This document shows, in pieces, positions 21,139 through 31,818 of a stretch of 45,482 bases of DNA. Every line of letters begins with the position of its first letter. Within the stretch, counting starts at the first letter, position 1. This DNA comes from Agrococcus pavilionensis RW1 (GTDB lineage: Bacteria; Actinomycetota; Actinomycetes; Actinomycetales; Microbacteriaceae): positions 1 to 45,482 of the forward strand of contig NZ_ASHR01000043.1 of assembly GCF_000400485.1 (NCBI RefSeq). Reading direction: 5' to 3'. Made by a program: the position numbers and the translations under genes. The notes beneath the pieces were generated by a model. The model did not search any database. It had not been told where the DNA came from and saw only the letters and a program-made list of their open reading frames with translations.

Positions 21139-21167
21139 CGGGTCGCGTCAGCATCCCACGCGACCCG
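21139..21167. promoter_or_regulatory. Inverted repeat in the sepH upstream region
   Basis: CGGGTCGCGT, 9 bp, ACGCGACCCG. It lies 28-56 bp upstream of the sepH start and could be an operator or a leader hairpin. No known factor is assigned. Confidence 0.5.
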
Positions 21168-21272
21168 CGCTGCGATCGGGAATGGTGCGGGCGCGCCGCG
21201 CGTTCCGTCGGATGCAGGCACCGCCTGCCGCTCCGCACCGGCGCAGTCGCGGAGCCGTCGCTGATATCTGAT

Positions 21273-21301
21273 TTGCTCCGGTGTCCTGTTTCGTGCAGAA
21301 T
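21273..21301 (+). promoter_or_regulatory. Promoter of the DUF4193 gene
   Basis: TTGCTC (21273-21278), a 17-bp spacer and CAGAAT (21296-21301) form a plausible sigma-70 promoter, with TG directly before the -10. The predicted leader is about 36 nt and ends with GAAGGA. Confidence 0.5.
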
Positions 21302-21343
21302 GTGCGCCGACGCCGACCCCGAACCCCCTCGAAGGACTGCCGC

Positions 21344-21628
21344 ATGGCCACCGATTACGACGCCCCCCGCAAGACCGACGACGAGAGCGAGTCGATCGAG
21401 GCGCTCAAGGAGCGCGTGCCTGCGAAGAGCGTCTCCACGGACGAGGACGCCGACAACCCCGGCAGCTTCGACCTCTCGGCCGCCGACCTCGCAGACGTCG
21501 AGCTCGACGTCGTCGTGCTCCCGCCCCAGGAGGACGAGTTCACGTGCGTCAGCTGCTTCCTCGTGAAGCACCGGCTGCAGTTCGACCACGAGTCGAAGCT
21601 CGGCCCGATCTGCCGCGAGTGCGCCTGA
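21344..21628 (+). CDS. DUF4193 family protein
   Basis: This 94-residue acidic protein is conserved in actinobacteria. The N-terminal half is Asp/Glu-rich, and the C-terminus has [12 protein letters not shown] and ICRECA, two C-x2-C pairs that likely bind zinc. The ATG at 21344 follows GAAGGA by 7 bp. In Mycobacterium and Streptomyces a DUF4193 gene also sits close to DUF3093 and dut (from memory), which fits this arrangement. Function unknown. Its stop lies one base before that of the convergent DUF3093 gene. Confidence 0.9.
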   Translation: MATDYDAPRKTDDESESIEALKERVPAKSVSTDEDADNPGSFDLSAADLADVELDVVVLPPQEDEFTCVSCFLVKHRLQFDHESKLGPICRECA

Positions 21629-21629
21629 G

Positions 21630-22076
21630 CTAGCGAGCCGCCTCGATCGCCGCCGCGAGCGCCTCCGGGCGCCGCGAGCTGATGAGCCACGCCGGCGTCG
21701 GGTCCTCCGGGTCCTCGACGGCGGCGCGCACGAGCGCGCGCGTCCACGGCGAGACCACGTGGTGGTCGGCCGGGTCCCAGCCGGCCCGCAGCGCCGATTG
21801 CGCGGCGTCGCCGCGGAGCACCTCGGGCGCGCCGAGCTGGTCGACCGGGATGCGCGCGCGGCCCGCGCGCAGCTGCGATCCCTCGACGGCGACGACGGGG
21901 GCGCCGAGCCAGAGCAGCGCCACGACGGCGACGTAGAGCGCGATCGCGATCGCGATCCCGACCTGCAGGTTGACCGGCAGGAAGACGAGCAGCACCGCAG
22001 GCACGATGAGCAGCAGCACGAGCGGGAGCCACCACGGCGGCACGAGCCGCTCGCGGTACGAGGGGGCGGTTTCCAT
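21630..22076 (-). CDS. DUF3093 family membrane protein
   Basis: This 148-residue protein has two hydrophobic helices near the N-terminus (residues about 13-30 and 34-56, [18 protein letters not shown] and [18 protein letters not shown]). A soluble domain follows with the family-typical [20 protein letters not shown] and [15 protein letters not shown]. It is probably anchored in the cytoplasmic membrane. The ATG follows GAGAGGA. It diverges from dut with 69 bp between starts. Function unknown. Confidence 0.88.
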   Translation of the reverse strand: METAPSYRERLVPPWWLPLVLLLIVPAVLLVFLPVNLQVGIAIAIALYVAVVALLWLGAPVVAVEGSQLRAGRARIPVDQLGAPEVLRGDAAQSALRAGWDPADHHVVSPWTRALVRAAVEDPEDPTPAWLISSRRPEALAAAIEAAR

Positions 22077-22131
22077 GCCCCCATCCTCTCGCGATCCGCG
22101 GGCGCGGTTCTCCCGCGCGCCCTCGCTCGGC

Positions 22132-22137
22132 TAGCCT
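22132..22137 (+). promoter_or_regulatory. -10 box of near-leaderless dut promoter
   Basis: TAGCCT with 8 bp to the ATG at 22146. No ribosome-binding site precedes dut. Confidence 0.5.
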
Positions 22138-22145
22138 CGAGTGCG

Positions 22146-22598
22146 ATGGAGCAGGTCGAAGTCCTCATCACCGGATCGCCGGTGCCCGCATACGCGCACC
22201 CGGGTGACGCCGGTGCCGATCTCCACGCCGCGGAGGCGGTCACGCTCGGCCCGGGCGAGCGATCGCTCGTCGGCACGGGCGTCGCGATCGCGCTGCCCGA
22301 CGGCTACGCCGCGTTCGTGCACCCGCGCAGCGGCCTCGCGGCCAAGCACGGCATCACGATCGTGAACGCGCCCGGCACCGTCGACGCGGGCTATCGCGGA
22401 GAGATCAAGGTCAACCTGCTCAACACCGGCGGAGAGCCGCACCGGATCGAGGTCGGGGACCGCATCGCTCAGCTCGTCGTGCAGCGCGTCGAGCGCGTGC
22501 GCTTCATCGAGGTCGAGCGGCTGCCGGGCTCGGACCGAGGGGAGCGCGGGCACGGATCGACCGGCCTGAGCGCAGTCCAAGAGGGGATCGCACGATGA
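22146..22598 (+). CDS. dut: dUTP diphosphatase
   Basis: dUTPase converts dUTP to dUMP and pyrophosphate, keeping uracil out of DNA and supplying thymidylate synthesis. The 150-residue trimeric-type enzyme shows the five conserved motifs: [34 protein letters not shown], the [10 protein letters not shown] segment, and the C-terminal P-loop-like [10 protein letters not shown]. Start chosen at the ATG at 22146; the open frame extends upstream, but the protein begins here by homology. Its stop overlaps the DUF3710 start by 4 bp, so they form an operon. Confidence 0.96.
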   Translation: MEQVEVLITGSPVPAYAHPGDAGADLHAAEAVTLGPGERSLVGTGVAIALPDGYAAFVHPRSGLAAKHGITIVNAPGTVDAGYRGEIKVNLLNTGGEPHRIEVGDRIAQLVVQRVERVRFIEVERLPGSDRGERGHGSTGLSAVQEGIAR

Positions 22599-23197
22599 CC
22601 GACACGACCGACAGCGCGGACGAGCAGCCGATCGACGAGGAGGCGCTCGTCGAGAAGACGGCCCCCGAGGACCGCGCCGTCGCGGGCCCGCTCGACGAGG
22701 CCGAGGCGCCCGTGCGCCCCTACGTCGATCTCGGCGGGCTCCGCATCGTCCCGCGCCCCGGCATGCAGATGCGCCTCGAGGTCGAGGAGAAGACCAAGCG
22801 CATCGTCGCGGTGACGCTCGAGCACGAGGGCTCGACGGTGCAGCTGCAGCCGTTCGCCGCTCCGCGGAGCGAGGGCATCTGGCTGCCCGTGCGCGAGGTC
22901 CTGCGAGGCCAGCTCGAGCGCCAGGGCGCCGCGGTCGAGGAGGCCGAGGGCCCGCTCGGCCCCGAGCTCCGCGCCCGGCTGACCGTTGGGCCGGACGGCG
23001 CGCCTCGCGCCGTGCGCATCATCGGCGTCGACGGACCGCGCTGGATGCTGCAGGGCCTCATCGGCGGCAAGGCGGCGCTCGACGACGACGAGGCGGCGAA
23101 GGCGTTCGAGCTCTTCCGCTCGACGGTCGTGTGCCGCGGCGCGCAGCCGATGCCCCCGCGCGAGCTCATCCCGCTCAGCGCGCCGAAGGCCGTCTGA
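22595..23197 (+). CDS. DUF3710 family protein
   Basis: This 200-residue soluble protein is found next to dut in many actinobacteria and has no established role. The acidic N-terminus is followed by the family core: [40 protein letters not shown] and [21 protein letters not shown] second part has [21 protein letters not shown] and ends with [13 protein letters not shown]. The ATG overlaps the dut stop (ATGA) and the gene is 2 bp from DUF3159, so the three are one operon. Confidence 0.9.
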   Translation: MTDTTDSADEQPIDEEALVEKTAPEDRAVAGPLDEAEAPVRPYVDLGGLRIVPRPGMQMRLEVEEKTKRIVAVTLEHEGSTVQLQPFAAPRSEGIWLPVREVLRGQLERQGAAVEEAEGPLGPELRARLTVGPDGAPRAVRIIGVDGPRWMLQGLIGGKAALDDDEAAKAFELFRSTVVCRGAQPMPPRELIPLSAPKAV

Positions 23198-23199
23198 CG

Positions 23200-23940
23200 G
23201 TGCCCGCCGAGCAGCCCGGTCCCGCAGGCGAGGCCGAGCCCGCCGAGGCATCCTTCTCCGAGCAGGTCGGGGCCGCGATCCGCGGCTCGAAGCTCGGCCA
23301 CCTCGACCCGGCCGCGAAGCCGAGCGCCGGCGCGCTGCTCGGCGCGATGGGCGGCGTGCGCGGGCTCGTCGAGTCGCTGCTGCCCGGCATCCTCTTCCTC
23401 GTCCTCTACGCGACGACGAAGGACGTGCTCGTCTCGGTGCTCGTGCCGCTCGTCGTCTCCGTCGGCTTCGTCGCATGGCGCGTGCTCCAGAAGGGCCAGC
23501 CCGTGCTCGCCTTCGCCGGCCTCATCGGCGTCGGCATCTCGGCGGCGATCGCCCTCATCACGGGGCAGGGCGAGGACAACTTCCTGTGGGGATTCACGGT
23601 CAACACCGTGGTCATCCTCGTGCTGCTCGCGTCGATGCTCGCCCGCCGGCCGCTCGTCGGCATCATCGCCGGCGCCCTCACGGCGAAGCCGTTCGCCTGG
23701 CGCACGGAGCGCGCGAAGCGCGCGGTCGCGTGGCGCGCGTCGCTGCTGTGGCTCGCGGTGATCGGCGCGCGGCTCGCCGTGCAGGTGCCGATGTACCTCG
23801 CGGGCGCCGTCGAGGCGCTCGCCGCGACGAAGCTGCTCATGGGAGTCCCGCTCTACCTCGCGGCGCTCTGGGTCACGTGGCTCATGGTGCGAGCCGTGCT
23901 CGACACACCTGCGGATGCGGTCGACGAGCCGTCGCGGTAA
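23200..23940 (+). CDS. DUF3159 family membrane protein
   Basis: This 246-residue integral membrane protein ends the dut operon. A short polar N-terminus (AEQPGPAGEAEPAE) leads to a glycine-rich segment (GGVRGLVESLLPGILFLVLY) and about six hydrophobic helices, with conserved charged loops such as GQGEDNFLWG and WRTERAKRAVAWRAS. The GTG at 23200 is chosen because it lies 2 bp after the previous stop. A perfect palindrome directly follows the TAA. Function unknown. Confidence 0.87.
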   Translation: MPAEQPGPAGEAEPAEASFSEQVGAAIRGSKLGHLDPAAKPSAGALLGAMGGVRGLVESLLPGILFLVLYATTKDVLVSVLVPLVVSVGFVAWRVLQKGQPVLAFAGLIGVGISAAIALITGQGEDNFLWGFTVNTVVILVLLASMLARRPLVGIIAGALTAKPFAWRTERAKRAVAWRASLLWLAVIGARLAVQVPMYLAGAVEALAATKLLMGVPLYLAALWVTWLMVRAVLDTPADAVDEPSR

Positions 23941-23941
23941 G

Positions 23942-23961
23942 ATATCTTGACGTCAAGATAT
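23942..23961. promoter_or_regulatory. Perfect 20-bp palindrome, probable operator upstream of acnA
   Basis: ATATCTTGAC / GTCAAGATAT reads the same on both strands without a loop. It begins 2 bp after the DUF3159 stop and lies about 58 bp upstream of the predicted acnA transcript start, a typical activator position. It is AT-rich against a GC-rich background. Confidence 0.75.
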
Positions 23962-23997
23962 TCCGCGCCCGCCCGCCCATGGCGGAGGGTGCAGGCA

Positions 23998-24003
23998 TAG
24001 ACT
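23998..24003 (+). promoter_or_regulatory. -10 box for acnA
   Basis: TAGACT, preceded by GGCA, predicts a start near 24010 and a leader of about 38 nt with the site AGAAGGAG. No good -35 is seen at the usual distance, which fits activator dependence. Confidence 0.5.
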
Positions 24004-24047
24004 GCACGCGCAGCCAGCGCAACCCGTGAGACCCAGAAGGAGTCACG

Positions 24048-26864
<2,817 letters not shown>

Positions 26865-26882
26865 TCGAGCAGCGACTCATGG

Positions 26883-26910
26883 AAGGCCCCCAGCCCCGGC
26901 TGGGGGCCTT
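26883..26910 (+). terminator. Terminator after acnA
   Basis: An 11-bp perfect stem (AAGGCCCCCAG / CTGGGGGCCTT) with loop CCCCGG, followed by TCCC. It separates acnA from dxs. Confidence 0.85.
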
Positions 26911-26925
26911 TCCCATGTCGCTCGG

Positions 26926-26931
26926 TAGCAT
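26926..26931 (+). promoter_or_regulatory. -10 box of near-leaderless dxs promoter
   Basis: TAGCAT with 9 bp to the ATG at 26941. GGGGG lies in that interval but is too close to the start to be a normal ribosome-binding site. Confidence 0.5.
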
Positions 26932-26940
26932 TGGGGGACT

Positions 26941-28917
26941 ATGGCGCTCCTCGATCAGATCCACGGCCCGCGCGACCTCGACCGGCTCTCGCAGACCGAG
27001 CTGACCGAGCTGGCGGGGGAGATCCGCGCGTTCCTCATCCGCGAGGTCGCGCGCACGGGCGGCCACCTCGGCCCCAACCTCGGCGTCGTCGAGCTCACGA
27101 TGGCGATGCACCGGGTCTTCGACTCGCCGCGCGACGCGTTCGTGTTCGACACCGGGCACCAGTCGTACGTGCACAAGCTCCTCACGGGCCGGCAGGACTT
27201 CTCGCGCCTGCGGCAGAAGGGCGGCCTCGCGGGCTACCCGCAGCGCGCCGAGAGCGAGCACGACATCGTCGAGTCGAGCCACGCATCCTCGTCCCTCTCG
27301 TGGGCCGAGGGCATCAGCCGGGCGTTCGACATCACGGGCCAGCACGACCGGGCGGTCGTGGCGGTCGTGGGCGACGGCGCCCTCACGGGCGGCATGACGT
27401 GGGAGGCGCTCAACAACATCTCCGACGACAACAGCCGCCGGCTCGTCATCGTCGTGAACGACAACGGCCGCTCGTACGCGCCGACCATCGGCGGCATGGC
27501 ACGGTTCCTCAACGGCGTGCGCACGCGCCGCTCCTACGCGAACCTCCGCACCTCGAGCGAGCGGGCCTTCGCGAAGCTCGGCCGTCCCGGTCGCGCCGTG
27601 TACCGCGGCGTCCGCGGCGCGACGCACGGCTTCCTCACGCGCTTCGTCAACAACGAGGCGCTCTACTCGAACCTCGACATCAAGTACCTCGGCCCGATCG
27701 ACGGGCACGACCTCGAGGCGCTCGAGGAGGCGCTCACGCAGGCGCGCGACTTCGGCGCTCCCGTCATCGTGCACGTCATCACGCAGAAGGGGCAGGGCTT
27801 CGACCCCGCCATCCGCGACGAGGCCGACCAGTTCCACGCCGTCGGGCAGATCGACCCCGAGACGGGCGAGCCGCTCTCGAGCGCGGGCCGCTCCGCGTGG
27901 ACGTCCGTGTTCGCCGACGAGCTCGTCTCGCTCGCGAAGCAGGACGAGCGCATCGTCGGGATCACGGCCGCGATGCTGCGCCCGACGGGCCTCGACCGGC
28001 TCGCCGCCTACGACGCCTCGCGCGTGCTCGACGTCGGCATCGCCGAGCAGCACGCCGTCACGACGGCAGCCGGCCTCGCCTATGGCGGCCTCCACCCCGT
28101 CGTCGCGATCTACGCGACGTTCGTCAACCGAGCGTTCGACCAGGTGCTCATGGACGTCGCGCTGCACAAGGCGGGCGTGACCTTCGTGCTCGACCGGGCC
28201 GGGGTCACGGGCCCCGACGGGCCGAGCCACCACGGCATGTGGGACCTCGCGCTGCTGCAGTTCGTGCCCGGCATCCGGCTCGCCGCGCCCCGCGACGCCG
28301 CACGCCTGCAGGAGGAGCTGCGCGAGGCCGTCGCGGTGCAGGACGCGCCGACGGTCATCCGCTACCCGAAGGGCTCGGTGCCCAACGAGATCGAGGCGGT
28401 GCGCCGCACCGACGACGGCGTCGACCTGCTGCTCGAGGCTCCGCACCGCGACGTGCTCATCATCGCGATCGGCTCGTTCGCGCACCTCGCGATGGACGTC
28501 GCCCAGCGCGTCCAGGCGCAAGGGATCGGCGTGACGGTCGTCGACCCGCGCTGGGTCGTGCCGGTCGCGCCGTCGATCGTCGAGCTCGCGCGCGACCACC
28601 GCATCGTCATCACGCTCGAGGACGGCGTGCGCGTCGGCGGCATCGGCACGCGCGTGCGGCAGGAGCTCCGCGCCGCGGGCGTCGACACGCCGGTCGACGA
28701 GCTGGGCCTCCCGGATGCGTTCATCGACCACGCGGAGCGCTCCGAGATCCTCGAGGAGGTCGGGCTCTCGGCGCAGACGATCGCGCGGAACGTCATCCAG
28801 CAAGTGCTCGGCACCGGTCGCGTGCCGGTCGCTCGGCCGCTGCCCGAGGAGCGACCGCTCGTCCTGGGCACCCCCGACGAGGCCGACGCGTCGCGACCGG
28901 GCACCGTCGCCGACTGA
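26941..28917 (+). CDS. dxs: 1-Deoxy-D-xylulose-5-phosphate synthase
   Basis: DXS condenses pyruvate with glyceraldehyde 3-phosphate in a thiamine-diphosphate reaction that begins the MEP isoprenoid pathway; its product also feeds thiamine and pyridoxal synthesis. The 658 residues show VFDTGHQSYVHKLLTG, the ThDP motif GDGALTGGMTWEALNNI with the later NDNGRSYAPTI, HVITQKGQGFDPA, the catalytic-Glu segment DVGIAEQHAVTTAAG, and DRAGVTGPDGPSHHGMWDL. The C-terminal domain ends with a divergent 40-residue tail (RVPVARPLPEERP). It has its own promoter between acnA's terminator and the ATG. Confidence 0.97.
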   Translation: MALLDQIHGPRDLDRLSQTELTELAGEIRAFLIREVARTGGHLGPNLGVVELTMAMHRVFDSPRDAFVFDTGHQSYVHKLLTGRQDFSRLRQKGGLAGYPQRAESEHDIVESSHASSSLSWAEGISRAFDITGQHDRAVVAVVGDGALTGGMTWEALNNISDDNSRRLVIVVNDNGRSYAPTIGGMARFLNGVRTRRSYANLRTSSERAFAKLGRPGRAVYRGVRGATHGFLTRFVNNEALYSNLDIKYLGPIDGHDLEALEEALTQARDFGAPVIVHVITQKGQGFDPAIRDEADQFHAVGQIDPETGEPLSSAGRSAWTSVFADELVSLAKQDERIVGITAAMLRPTGLDRLAAYDASRVLDVGIAEQHAVTTAAGLAYGGLHPVVAIYATFVNRAFDQVLMDVALHKAGVTFVLDRAGVTGPDGPSHHGMWDLALLQFVPGIRLAAPRDAARLQEELREAVAVQDAPTVIRYPKGSVPNEIEAVRRTDDGVDLLLEAPHRDVLIIAIGSFAHLAMDVAQRVQAQGIGVTVVDPRWVVPVAPSIVELARDHRIVITLEDGVRVGGIGTRVRQELRAAGVDTPVDELGLPDAFIDHAERSEILEEVGLSAQTIARNVIQQVLGTGRVPVARPLPEERPLVLGTPDEADASRPGTVAD

Positions 28918-28980
28918 CGCTCTCCACAGGCCGGCGCGCACGCCGCCCGGCGTCGGTCGAGGTTGCGGTTCCCTGCCGCC

Positions 28981-29391
28981 ATGGACGAACTCACGACCGA
29001 ACGCCTGCTCGAGCTCGGCGACCTGCCGATCCTCGACGACGACGCGCTGCTCGACCGCGCCACGACGCTCATCGAGCGCGGTGCCGTGCGCCGCATGTGG
29101 CTCCTGTTGCTCGACGAGGAGCGCCGCCAGCTGCCGCTCCTGCCGCAGATCGAGGGCACGCCCGTCTCGCCCGACGCCGGCACCGCCGCGACGCTCGCCG
29201 CGCTCCTCACCGGCGTCGCGGAGGTCGCGGCCCACGTCGCGGTCGTGCTCGAGCGGCCGGGCTCGGCGCGCGCCACGCCCGACGACCTGGCCTGGGCCGA
29301 CGCGCTCGTGCGCGCCGCCGGCCGCACGCCCGGCGTGCAGCTGCTCGGTGTGCTGCTCGCGCACGGCCGCGGCGTCGACGCGCTCTGGTGA
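28981..29391 (+). CDS. Hypothetical protein, unrecognised
   Basis: This 136-residue protein is not one I can place. It is acidic in the first 35 residues (ERLLELGDLPILDDDALL), has a hydrophobic strand (MWLLLLDEE), then VSPDAGTAATLAALLTGVAE, a strand VAVVLERPG, and a final QLLGVLLAHGRG. This alternation of strands and helices suggests a small alpha/beta domain. No transmembrane segment or signal peptide is evident. The ATG at 28981 has no ribosome-binding site; a TTG at 28963 is an alternative. It lies 63 bp after dxs and 57 bp before the NAD(P)HX dehydratase, in the same direction. Confidence 0.65.
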   Translation: MDELTTERLLELGDLPILDDDALLDRATTLIERGAVRRMWLLLLDEERRQLPLLPQIEGTPVSPDAGTAATLAALLTGVAEVAAHVAVVLERPGSARATPDDLAWADALVRAAGRTPGVQLLGVLLAHGRGVDALW

Positions 29392-29436
29392 GCGAGCGCA
29401 GCGGCGGCCGTCCGGCGACTGCCGAGGCGAGCGCCG

Positions 29437-29442
29437 TAGGGT
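29437..29442 (+). promoter_or_regulatory. -10 box of leaderless nnrD promoter
   Basis: TAGGGT, then exactly 6 bp (GGCGGG), then the ATG at 29449. Confidence 0.55.
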
Positions 29443-29448
29443 GGCGGG

Positions 29449-30249
29449 ATGCAGTGGCTGCGCGTGCCGGGCTCCGACGACGACAAGCGCTCGATGGGGG
29501 TGCTCGGCGTCATCACCGGCTCGGAGCGCTACCCGGGCGCCGCGGTGCTCGGGGTCGAGGCGGCATGGCGCACGGGCATCGGGATGGTGCGCCTGTGGGC
29601 ACCGCGCCGCGTGCAGGACCTCGTGCTCGCGAGGCGGCCGGAGACGGTCTGCCACGCCCTCGACGAGCCCGCCGACGGGGTCGACGCGTGGCTGCTCGGC
29701 TCGGGCCAGGACGCGCGCGAGCGCGACCCGGCGCTCCGCTCGGCGCTGCTCGAGGCGCTGGCCGCCGGAGCCCCGTGCGTCGTCGACGCGGGCGCGCTCG
29801 ACCTCGTTCCTGGCCACGCCGGGCCCGCCGTCGTCACGCCGCACGGGCGCGAGCTCGAGCGCATCCTCGAGCAGCTCGGCGCGCCGGTCGAAGCGGACGC
29901 GCGGATGCGCGCGGCGGCCGCCGCGGCAGCGCTCGACGCCGTCGTGGTCGCGAAGGGCGCCGCGACCCATGTCGTCGAGCCGAGCGGCGCCGCGACGACC
30001 GTCGAGGCGGCGACGCACCGCCTCGCGACCGCCGGCACGGGCGACGTGCTGGCCGGCATGCTGGGCGCCCTCGTCGCCGCGAACCCCGATGCGACGCGCG
30101 AGTCGGAGCGGCTCGCGTCGATCGCCGCCCTTGGCGTCGCGCTGCACGGGCAAGCGGCAGCGGCCGCAGCGGAGGGCGACCGACCGATCGCCGCGCTCGA
30201 CGTCGCCGAGCACGTGCCGGCCGTGATCGCCGCGCGGCTCGAGCGCTGA
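29449..30249 (+). CDS. nnrD: ADP-dependent NAD(P)HX dehydratase
   Basis: This enzyme repairs hydrated, damaged NADH and NADPH by dehydrating the S-form at the cost of ADP. The 266 residues are the YjeF C-terminal, ribokinase-like domain alone: GVLGVITGSERYPGAAVLG at the N-terminus, a WLLGSGQDARE segment, VTPHGRELERIL, VVAKGAATHVVEP and the catalytic LATAGTGDVLAGML. The epimerase half (YjeF_N), often fused in other bacteria, is absent and not found in the window. The start has no ribosome-binding site but a -10 box 6 bp upstream. Confidence 0.92.
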   Translation: MQWLRVPGSDDDKRSMGVLGVITGSERYPGAAVLGVEAAWRTGIGMVRLWAPRRVQDLVLARRPETVCHALDEPADGVDAWLLGSGQDARERDPALRSALLEALAAGAPCVVDAGALDLVPGHAGPAVVTPHGRELERILEQLGAPVEADARMRAAAAAAALDAVVVAKGAATHVVEPSGAATTVEAATHRLATAGTGDVLAGMLGALVAANPDATRESERLASIAALGVALHGQAAAAAAEGDRPIAALDVAEHVPAVIAARLER

Positions 30250-30265
30250 GCCGGTCGCCGCGGCG

Positions 30266-31792
30266 TCAGTCCTCGAGCCGGCGCAGGAATCCCGTCAGCA
30301 CGAGCTCGCGCACGCGCGGCAGCACGTCGGCGGCGAGCGCGGCCTCGTCGACCTCGAGCAGGCCGGCGATCGCCGTGAGCAGCGTGCCGACCGGCAGCTC
30401 GCCGTCGCTCGCGCCGACGAGCGCGGCGAGCGCGGTGTCGACCGAGAGGGAGCGCCCGAGCCCGCCGCCCTGGCGCAGCTCGATGACGTTGGGCCCGGCG
30501 GCGCCGGGCAGCTGGTGCCGCGCCTCGGTGACGTCGGGCGAGGCGACGAGCACGGTCTCGCGGAGCCCGTCGTCGTCGACGCCAGCGAGCCATGCTGCGT
30601 CGTCGAGCGCCGCCCGCAGGTGCGCCCCGACGTGCTCGAGGGCGACCGGCTGGCCGACGCGCTCGAGGCGCCGCAGCGGCGGGCGTCCGCCGCTCGCGCG
30701 AGCCGCGATCCAGCCCATGCCGATCGCGCTCACGCCCCTGGCGTCGAAGTCGTCGAGCCACGCGTCCGCGAGCCGCGGGAAGTCGGCGTCGCGGGGCAGC
30801 GTGCCGCCGTCCCGGAGCCACAGCTCGGCGTAGCGCACGGGGTCGAGCGACTCGCGCTCGATCGCCCAGAGGTCGAGGTCGTCGCTCGCCCACGCGCCGG
30901 CGCGCTCGAGGCCGTCGGCGCGGTAGATCCCATCAGCACCGACGACCGACTCCCAGTTGCCGAGCAGTCGAGCCTCGCCGGCGGGCGTCAGGTGCTCGGC
31001 GAGCCCGGCGACGACCTCGCCCATGAGCGCATCGCCCGTCCGGCCGGCGTCGCGGTACTCGAACGCCGGCACGTCCGGCTCGCGCGGCGTGATGACGAAC
31101 GGCGGGTTCGAGGCGATGAGGTCGAAGCGCTCGCCCGAGACGGGCTCGAAGAGCGAGCCGAGCCGGGTCTCGATGCCGTCGACGCCGTTGAGGCGGGCGT
31201 TGAGCGCGGCGAAGCGCAGCGCGCGCTCGGAGACGTCGGTCGCGACGACGCGCCGCGCGAAGCGCCGCAGGTGCAGCGCGATGACGCCGCAGCCCGTGCC
31301 GAGGTCGAGCGCGGCATCCACGCGCGCGTCCGCGGGCGGCAGGAGCGACGCGAGCGTGCGCGCGGCGCCGCCGATGCCGAGCACGTGGTCGGGCCGCAGC
31401 GGGGCGACGCCGGCGAGCTCATCGAGGTCGCTCGCGATCCACCACTCGCCCTCGCCGAGCGCGTCGCGGTAGGCGTGGGGCCGGATCGCGAAGCGGGGTC
31501 GGGCCGAGTCGCCGTCGAGCTCGACGAGGCCGAGCGCGACCGCACCGTCGACGCCGAGCGCGGGGAGCGCATCCGCCAGCTCGTCCGTCGGCACGGGGTC
31601 GCCGAGCACGAGCGCTCGCAGCAGCGTCGAACGGGCGCCGGGAGAGCGCAGCGCCGCCCGGCGGGCGGGTGCCGCGACGGCGCGCGCGAGCGCCGCCTCG
31701 GCGTCGAGGCCCACGAGCGCACGGATGCCCTCGCCCGTGAGGCTCGCGGTCGCGAGGTCTCGGGCGAGGGCATCGATGTGCGCGGGGTGCAT
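30266..31792 (-). CDS. Class I SAM-dependent methyltransferase (N-terminal DUF7059-type plus MTS fold)
   Basis: This 508-residue putative methyltransferase has an N-terminal all-alpha/winged region (residues 1-150). The SAM site follows at DALDLGTGCGVIALHLRRF, with VVATDVSERALRFAALNARL. The amino-group-methylating signature SNPPFVITPR is at about 240, and a roughly 200-residue C-terminal domain of unknown role completes it. NPPF points to an N-methyltransferase acting on an adenine, a cytosine or a glutamine, such as rRNA or release-factor targets. The ATG at 31792 lacks a ribosome-binding site; CAGACT lies 6 bp upstream. It follows the fadB-like gene by 26 bp. Confidence 0.88.
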   Translation of the reverse strand: MHPAHIDALARDLATASLTGEGIRALVGLDAEAALARAVAAPARRAALRSPGARSTLLRALVLGDPVPTDELADALPALGVDGAVALGLVELDGDSARPRFAIRPHAYRDALGEGEWWIASDLDELAGVAPLRPDHVLGIGGAARTLASLLPPADARVDAALDLGTGCGVIALHLRRFARRVVATDVSERALRFAALNARLNGVDGIETRLGSLFEPVSGERFDLIASNPPFVITPREPDVPAFEYRDAGRTGDALMGEVVAGLAEHLTPAGEARLLGNWESVVGADGIYRADGLERAGAWASDDLDLWAIERESLDPVRYAELWLRDGGTLPRDADFPRLADAWLDDFDARGVSAIGMGWIAARASGGRPPLRRLERVGQPVALEHVGAHLRAALDDAAWLAGVDDDGLRETVLVASPDVTEARHQLPGAAGPNVIELRQGGGLGRSLSVDTALAALVGASDGELPVGTLLTAIAGLLEVDEAALAADVLPRVRELVLTGFLRRLED

Positions 31793-31798
31793 CCCGCC

Positions 31799-31804
31799 AG
31801 TCTG
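31799..31804 (-). promoter_or_regulatory. Possible leaderless -10 box for the methyltransferase
   Basis: CAGACT on the minus strand with exactly 6 bp (GGCGGG) to the ATG. It is weaker than the TA-starting boxes, but the spacing is identical. Confidence 0.35.
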
Positions 31805-31818
31805 CCCGACGGTGCGGG

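Noticed and set aside
23942-23961. Palindrome after DUF3159 as a terminator
   Set aside because: It has no loop and is AT-rich at both ends, unlike the strong GC terminators elsewhere in the window. An operator fits better.
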